A DNA stretch of 64,000 nucleotides from Dermacentor variabilis. Its lineage: Eukaryota; Arthropoda; Arachnida; Ixodida; Ixodidae. Location: the NCBI RefSeq assembly GCF_050947875.1, contig NC_134574.1:106509469-106573468 (forward strand), written 5' to 3'. The first letter of the stretch is position 1; each line of letters opens with the position of its first letter. Of this stretch, positions 57,771-64,000 are shown one piece after another. The position numbers were made by a program, and so were the translations under genes. The notes under the pieces were generated by a model that did not search any database, was not told the DNA's origin, and was given only the letters and a program-made list of their open reading frames with translations.

Positions 57771-58727
57771 CCCTTTCGCTATCACAGATGTACCGGTACG
57801 TCTTCGCACTTCCCCCCCCACAGTGTCACTGACGTACCGGTACATTCTCTATCGTGCGTTCAAAATTTCGCGCCTGAACGCAAAGCTGGCGCTCCTGGAC
57901 TGGCCACGCCATCTGTTGACTCTTTCTACAAGTTCGTGTTTTCACCCCAACCTGTGTTGGTACATGTATTGAAGAGTACGGTGCGACTGCCACTTGCCCC
58001 TTTATCTTTGCTGAGTGGCGCAGTGGCTCTGCGTTCGCTGGATCATGCGTCGCGTGCGTGTGGTTATGGGTTCAAGGGTTGTTCTGCCATCTCCGCTGGT
58101 TTGAAGGTTTTTATTTTTCTTCTGTTGGTGTGTCTGCTACAGCGCATCAAGTTCAGGGGCACGCGCCATTGCCTCTCCGAAAAGAGTGACTCGATTGCTG
58201 CTTTCGCTCTCTCGCCGCACCCTCGCTTCCGACTTGCAGCAGTAAACGTAAAGCCCTTCGAACTTTGTTTTAGCCTTTTTCCATCTCCCTCTGTTTTCTT
58301 GATCACGCAACGCCCCATTTCTCTTCGTTGTGCAGGCGACTGAAAGCGCATCCTCCCTGCGCGCAGTTACTTTTAGATGGCCGAGCGCGCGGGACCTTCG
58401 TCTGCTCATTGGAGCGGTGGCTCTTTCGATTCAGAATACGAGCTGAGCTCGGATTCGGACTCTGACAGTGTCTCATGCGAGGAAGGGATGAGTTCCGCAT
58501 CGTCATATTTGGATGTTGAACGGATGTTATAGTCACGCTGATGATGATGATGTTTACTAACAACAGCTGCAGAACACTGAAATGTGCATATTGCATTGAC
58601 TATGTTATTTGTATACCAATCATAATCAAAAATAGATTGCTATGTTCATTCCCTGTTATGCTCGTTCCCTGAAACCAAGTCGACACTGGGGGTGCGTCAC
58701 GGCCAGAAAGGTCCGACAGCGAAAGGG
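57771..58727 (+). mobile_element. piggyBac-like non-autonomous element
   Basis: 957 bp. The left end CCCTTTCGCTATC and right end GACAGCGAAAGGG match at 12 of 13 positions. TTAA flanks both sides (57767-57770 and 58728-58731). CCC...GGG ends at TTAA are the piggyBac signature. Just inside the left end the palindrome GTACCGGTAC occurs twice (57790 and 57834). A short transposase start survives at 58377. Confidence 0.88.
58377..58532 (+). pseudogene. piggyBac-like transposase N-terminal remnant
   Basis: ATG 58377 reads MAERAGPSSAHWSGGSFDSE, then an acidic serine-rich run (LSSDSDSDSVSCEEG) and a stop at 58530. An acidic, disordered N-terminus is usual in piggyBac transposases. The catalytic domain is gone, so the element must have lost it by internal deletion. 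Confidence 0.6.
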
Positions 58728-59222
58728 TTAATGGTGGCACGGGCCACATTCAAATGAAGACAAAGTGCTGACTGCACATGCTGGGGCTTTTCCCCTGCAC
58801 ATGTTTTCAACTTGAGAGCGCTGTCTACATTTTATACGTAATAATACAAGCAAACTGAGCATGTACACACTATGAAGGACTAAGACTTGGGCATGTTGGT
58901 AGTTCATGTTTAAAATAAGAATAGCGCAAAAAGCAGGGACAGAATAGTGTGTGCTTTCCTTTGTCGCTGTTTCTCGCGATATTGTACATGCTGTTTACAA
59001 AAATGGCTACATAGCCCATTATATAATAAGGCTAACTGCCTTGGAGGAAAGCTGCTTTACAATTATAAAAAACGACATTACAGAAAGCCACATAAGCAGC
59101 TGAGGCTGTGTTAAAACTCTACGAATGAATGTATTTTGTTTATTGGTGCAAGGGCCAGGTATGGCCAAAGAGTGCCAGTGTTAGAACTCTAGATGTAGAC
59201 AGCTAAATAAATACATATCTAA

Positions 59223-59739
59223 GTGGACAGTAGCCATCTTAAGGCCCATTCCAACTTTGACAAAGCCAGCATAAAAAGACACCTTCATGAAGACAGCATC
59301 CAAGTCGGACGCTATGCAGGCTACATCGATGTTCAAACAAAACGGCAGCTAAGCAGAGTGCTTGGAAACCCACCAGGATATACCGATAATTCAAAATATA
59401 GGATACGCCCATCTGAAGCCTGCTTGAAACCTCTGCATGTCTCGGACAGTTTCCCCACGATCTTGAAAAGTGGGAATTTACCGATTTGCTTCTCTAAGGC
59501 CCTGTCAAATGCAGAAAAGCTGCTCGTGCTTCAGAGTGGTTTTTCATATACTGATTGCAACACTATCTGTAAAAGCTCTTGTTTTACACTAACTGTAAAA
59601 GATCCGAAATTGTCTGCTTAGAAGTGCCAAATTTCTTAGTCACATCGGCTTGTGACCAGACGTTTTCACCTAGCTTGATGATGGCGGCTTTCATTTCCAT
59701 CGTTAACCTACAGTAGTGCTTTCCGCTTTTAAAAGCCAT
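59223..59739 (-). pseudogene. Tigger-like transposase relic (copy 2), CENP-B HTH
   Basis: The minus-strand reading from ATG at 59739 gives MAFKSGKHYCRLTMEMKAAI, IKLGENVWSQADVTKKFGTS and KQTISDLLQLV. It is the CENP-B/Psq-type helix-turn-helix of Tigger transposases (LTxxMKxxIIK ... DVxKxFGxSxxTIS). A stop follows near 59584. Further left only traces of the second DNA-binding domain remain. That part aligns with 37790-38000. Confidence 0.7.
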
Positions 59740-60893
59740 CGGCGAGGATGACGAAGATGGAGTCAGCACCTTTGCCAACAGGGGCGAATCCTTCGAATGA
59801 AGAGCATGGCACCAAACAGCAGGAAGTTTGGCAGCTAATGCCGAAGCAGCGAGGCCTAGCATTGCAGAGTGCACAAAAGCACAAAACGACCCCGTAACTA
59901 CGCATCAAACACCATGTGGCCAAATACAAATGGCTACGGCGGCCACGGTGGCTACAGTTGCCAGCCGGTCGGTGTGTGAAAGCCCGGACTCGAGGCTGCA
60001 AGATAAACTGGCAGCAGTGGTGGCTTCAATTAATGCCGTTTTGGACCTGCAGTCATGGAAAAAAAGTCTAAACGATTGGACGATGAAGGGTTTGAGCGTC
60101 TGAAATTTTCAAGCATCCTTATACAGTCACTCTATGAGGTGAAGAGGCTTAGGCAAGTGCCGCTTTAGCAGCCACAGACCAATGAATAATGACATGTTGC
60201 TACATAGAAGTAGTTTTGTTGTAAAATATTCATCTTCAGGTTATACTTAAAGGGGTCCTGAACTACTCCTTGGGCTTGGTGAAAGAATGCAGTTCATGGA
60301 TAGCATACCCTGCTGTGAACATCTCAGCCAAATTTGGCAGTCATGCACAGAACATGGAGCTCACAAGCGAAGCGTGAAGTCAAATACTTGTTTCTCAAAC
60401 ACACTGTTTTCAAACAAGGCCTTCTCTTCACCCGCTTCAAAGTGCGACGCCTGCATGAACATCCAAAATCGAACTTGAACTGTGCACCACAGTGATGTCT
60501 AAGTGGAGACGGACTCTGGACTCCGTCAGTAGATGGAGCATTGTGGGCACGCCTTGCTCCGCCATAGCCTTCACAGTGTGAGGTATTGATGAAGGAATGG
60601 GAGCACCGTGAAAAGGATCACAAACCACCTTTTATTGCCAATAACTCCACTTCTGCTGAATGCATCGAAGTACTTTTGAAGCACACGTTCCCATTAAGTA
60701 CGTTTTCCTAGAGCCTGGGTTTGCAATCGGGAACGCCAAAAATGATCCAATAGAGTTACGCTAATTTTTTACCAGTCTATACATTTCCGGAAAACAAGAT
60801 TTTTCGGCACCAACATTTAATACGTCACCAAATTGCGATGTTTTCCGGCCGCTAGATCCCATGTAAACAAGAAAATGTGTAAGGTGCACGTGG

Positions 60894-61342
60894 AATTCAC
60901 AGCTCTCGCCGCTGATCCTATTGCAGTAAGCATCTTCGCCGATCTGTTTCACAGCGCATGGTGCAGTTGGAAGCGTAGCACACACTTTTAACAGGCAGTA
61001 ACCAAAACACACTGCCGTTGCCTGCTGCAGACTGTGACTGTATAATGTTCCCTGGGTGCTACGTCCTATGTGACGGCACGAGGTGCGTGCGATCGAGAAC
61101 AGTACTTAGCCACCCCTTTGACGTGAAAACAACGGCGCACACAGTTTTTTATTCCGGTACTAGCAAATCTATACCTGGGTCGTCGAATGCAGGAATTCAC
61201 AGCTATTGCAACCAAACCTATTCTGATAAGCAACTTCACCTATCTGTTTTACAGCGCGTGGTGAGCAGTGCCATTGGTAGTGTACTGCACGCTTTTAATA
61301 GGCGATAATCCAAACAGGCCGCCGTTCCCTGCTGCAGGCGGT
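60894..61342. repeat. Tandem duplication inside TTAA element 2
   Basis: Segments 60894-61037 and 61193-61342 align (GAATTCACAGCT, CCTATT, CGCC or CACC then GATCTGTTTCACAGCGC, CACTTTTAA, CCCTGCTGCAG). The period is about 300 bp and the divergence is high. Confidence 0.65.
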
Positions 61343-61611
61343 GCGATGTGGGCACCACGCTTCGCTTCGGCAGCATCCGGCGGTGTCAACCAGCTCAATT
61401 TCATTTTGGTTTCGTGTCGCCCTCTTAAAACACCACACAATAGGAAAACAACAAAACAAGTCTCGGGCCGCCGGAGCACCACCAGTTCAACGCGCGTAGG
61501 TGTCTTATGCCGCAACGATAACTGTGATGCTTCGCATTATGTAGACGTGAACAATAGTTGAGTCTGTCAAATTTTTTTAGTTACTTCGGATCGCATGTTT
61601 TCTCAGTTAGT

Positions 61612-61745
61612 ATCGTATTTACTCACATAATGATCGTACTCGCGTAATGATCGCACCCCTGAATTTTGTCGGCAAAATTTGATTTTTTTTATTTCCCGTG
61701 TAATGATCGCACCCCGAACTTGCTGCAGCGATATGCCGTGTGCCA
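61612..61745. repeat. Fragment with GTATTTAC and repeated TAATGATCGCACC
   Basis: Starts GTATCGTATTTACTCACATA and contains TAATGATCGCACCCC twice, about 50 bp apart. It looks like the end of another pogo-type MITE inserted in TTAA element 2. The other end was not found. Confidence 0.45.
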
Positions 61746-63081
61746 AATCTAGCTAATAATGATCACGCTTACCATCTGTTGAATGCTATACAGTATGAAC
61801 GACTCTTTAAGACAAATCAAGCGGTCTGCACGCATCAAACATTCTTAAGTAGATGCCCCATTTCATTACTTTTATCACTTTCCACAATTCCATAACAAAA
61901 AGAAGTACAACCAAACTTGCCTTTATTATTTGTAGACATTATAAAGGTTGTGATCAACAACAAAAAAGGCACCTTTCAAGTCTTCTCATCTGCACTCATG
62001 GGCACGAAACAAATCGCAGTGGCAATGATAGTAGCCACGTTTACACTGATACGTTAGAAGTATACCCTATTCATACGCCGACGCTCGTAACACAGCTAAG
62101 ATATTCACCCACCCTTAGCGGAAGCGTGCCGTATTAGGATAGTAGTGAAGACAGATGCCGCAGTTTCCGCAGCATGCTGGCCATGTTTTTCTATGTCACT
62201 GCTACATGGTGCAGGCTGGCTTTGCATGCACCAGCTTGACCGATGGATAGTAGCCACATCCAACTTGTGCATACTGAAGCGCTATCAATAGCTCAATACG
62301 AACCAAAGTCTTCCAAAGGGTCTAACCAGGAGTGGCCAGGAGTGAGCAGGCACTGGCAAGCAAGCGTGTGGTCTTACCTTAAATTTCATGCGATTTCAGG
62401 CTAGTTAGGAGTTCAAAACTAGTTGAAATTAGCCAGACCCAACAGCTAGGAAACTGATTAGCAGGGTGGCCAAAGTTTAATTCATACGCTGGCGGCTGAG
62501 CGTGAGCTGACAATAACCAGCTTCTTCCAGAAGTACATAATTCTTATCGAAATAAGAAAGCAGATTTTCGGTTACTTCAGCGTGTTTGTCAAACTGTGTG
62601 AACAAACATGCACAGTAACAGTAGGAAGAAGCACACTGATTCAAACATCCTTCTTCATTCGTGTCAGCAATTGGTCAATAGCAGCCGTGTATGGGATTCT
62701 GCTATATTACAAAATAAAGCAGCCCAAAAAGAGTGAGAAGCAGGCTTCTGTTGAAAAGGGAGCATTTGAGAAAAAGGAGACTTCACGCTTTGCTTCCAAG
62801 CTTCACGCACAAGGCACAACTGAAAAACTTGGCTGAGTTGTTAACAGCAGGATATGCTAACCGCGCACAGACCGTGTTTTTTCACCAAGCCCTAGGAGTT
62901 GTTCAGGACCCCTTTAAGTCTATGGGTTTAGTAGTGGTGCTGTAAAGCTGTCTGAATTATTAGTCAGCAACTGTATGTATTTTGTCAGCCATTCCCAGTG
63001 AAGCACCCAACTGTTCTCACAACAATACAAGAAAAGAATAGTGTGCTATCAGTGTAGGCAAAGCTACAGAGGTCAACTCAC

Positions 63082-63132
63082 ATGTCTCGAGATGAAACAG
63101 GAAAGCGGTCCAATCTCAGTGAACAGGCCAAC
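63082..63132 (-). CDS. POLR2G: RPB7 exon encoding VGLFTEIGPLSCFISRH
   Basis: 51 nt, minus strand, phase 0 at both ends. Acceptor TTCTTGCAG|GTTGGC and donor AGACAT|GTGAGTTG. It encodes VGLFTEIGPLSCFISRH, one residue different from human RPB7 (Met for Leu). It is the most upstream exon in the window. The sequence to 64000 holds no earlier exon. Confidence 0.97.
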
Positions 63133-63616
63133 CTGCAAGAACACAGAATGCTGCACCCTAACATGATAACAAAAACAAAAAAAAACACACAAGTCTCGCA
63201 GAGGATGGTGCATCCACTTGTGCAGCGAATTATTGCATCTAAGGCAAAGCAGACTGAATGGTTTTCATGGCCTTGAGAAGATAATGACCTGCCCAGACCA
63301 CACTGAATCTGGCAGGGGCACAAAATTTGAATACCGGCACAGGGAAGTCTGTCTAATACCAACGTAACACAGGCACTTTAAAAGCCTTCAAAACAATTTT
63401 CCATTGACTCAACATCGTATTAGGCATCTACACGGGCAGCTACTAACAGGTGCCAAGTCAGTAGTCTATCAAGCCGAAAAAGCTGCACATATGCCTATTG
63501 AAATATTGAATGTCTTAACGTGGCTGGCATGGGGGTTTGTTTACACTTGTTTACAGCTTGTTTTCACTAGTACACCATTAACATGTTTGATAAGGAAGAA
63601 TCAGCAACAAACTACA
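63133..63616. other. RPB7 intron, no recognised feature
   Basis: No upstream RPB7 exon and no repeat was recognised here. Confidence 0.5.
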
Positions 63617-64000
63617 GTAATCCCTCGTTATAACAAAGTCAGCGGGACGGCGAAAAAAATTCGTTATAAGTGGTAATTCGATATAAGCAACAACTCAAGA
63701 AAAGCTAACGGAGTTGAACTTTAATTGCGCCACAACTCCAAGGAAGTCAAAATACAACGTACAGTCAAAACCCGCAATAACGAAATCTCGCAACAATGAA
63801 ATTCTCGCGACAATGAAACATTTCTGTATCCCCGGCGAATGCCCACAGGGTTCAATGCATTTCGTACCTCTCGGCAACGAAATGCCACTGTACTGCAATC
63901 CCATATCAACGAAATTTGCCGGAACGTAGCTCCGCATATTACCTACTCAAGTAAGGCTAGCGGTCTCCAGAATATGCTCAAATGCAATTGTTTTGCACTA
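63617..64000. mobile_element. Tigger-like element, start only
   Basis: ACAGTAATCCCTCGTTATAA is a Tigger-style terminus. Repeated AACGAAAT words follow (63777-63785, 63878, 63908). The element runs off the window edge, and no transposase is visible yet. Confidence 0.5.

Larger units (their letters stand above)
60251..62913. mobile_element. TTAA-flanked inverted-repeat element, member 2
   Basis: 2663 bp, flanked by TTAA (60247-60250 and 62914-62917). The left end AGGGGTCCTGAACTACTCC matches the complement of the right end GGAGTTGTTCAGGACCCCT with one mismatch. Weaker similarity continues for about 70 bp through GGGCTTGGTGAAA and TAGCATA(C/T)CCTGCTGT. Both ends resemble the right end of member 1. 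The segment 60450-60690 is the reverse complement of member 1's 44490-44690. It ends 168 bp from the RPB7 exon at 63082. Confidence 0.82.
33155..63132 (-). other. POLR2G: RPB7 (POLR2G) locus, 3' part, about 30 kb
   Basis: Minus-strand gene for RNA polymerase II subunit RPB7. With RPB4 it forms the stalk of Pol II near the RNA exit channel, in the nucleus. Five exons in the window join in frame to give the last 76 residues or so, from VGLFTEIGPLSCFISRH to DYLGLS. Compared with known RPB7 this is the second half of the OB/S1-type C-terminal domain, so exons for the N-terminal domain must lie right of 64000. All splice sites seen are GT-AG. The introns (about 5.6, 3.2, 9.9 and 10.7 kb) hold nearly all the transposons described below. 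I see no frame break, so I take the gene as functional. Confidence 0.93.

Noticed and set aside
63133..64000. An earlier RPB7 exon
   Set aside because: I looked on the minus strand for the conserved segment that precedes VGLFTEIGP in RPB7 and found no splice-bounded match. It must lie outside the window.

Overview
This window is eukaryotic and from an animal. The anchor is a spliced, minus-strand gene for RNA polymerase II subunit RPB7 (POLR2G). Its last five coding exons lie at 63082-63132, 57402-57467, 54129-54200, 44212-44245 and 33530-33540, joined by GT-AG introns of about 3 to 11 kb. The earlier exons lie to the right of the window. The mix of transposons (RTE, CR1-like and I-like LINEs, Ty3/gypsy, mariner, pogo/Tigger, piggyBac-like) and the large, repeat-filled introns suggest an arthropod. 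My best guess is a hard tick; that is inference from repeat flavour, not a search result.

Left part (1-26.8 kb): mostly repeat wreckage. It holds two diverged copies of an unclassified ~0.8 kb repeat, one of them split by an RTE 3' end. It also holds 5'-truncated LINEs on both strands (RTE, CR1-like, I-like), a 40-bp-arm foldback, several microsatellites and a broken mariner. Two exon-like pieces stand out. One is a TATA-preceded signal-peptide exon at 19877-19969 ending in a clean splice donor. The other is a weaker candidate at 9516-9669.

26.85-32.09 kb: a young Ty3/gypsy element flanked by a 4-bp duplication (ATGT). It has a SCAN-like capsid, zinc knuckle, protease, integrase and then the end of RNase H. 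Integrase therefore comes before RNase H, the Gmr1-like order. The RT and most of RNase H are deleted. The 5' LTR carries a (GT)n tract of about 490 bp where the 3' LTR has 15 bp.

33.1-64 kb: the RPB7 locus. Every intron in view holds mobile DNA. There is an almost full-length CR1-like LINE in antisense whose first ORF begins with a virus-like 2A peptide (GDVEENPGP). There are two members of a TTAA-flanked inverted-repeat family and a piggyBac-like derivative with a leftover transposase start. There is also a nested pogo-type cluster with deletion derivatives that keep only the DNA-binding domain, Tigger-like fragments, and an intronic foldback with 100-nt arms 98% identical. The exons and splice sites look intact. 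I saw no rRNA, tRNA or CRISPR array.
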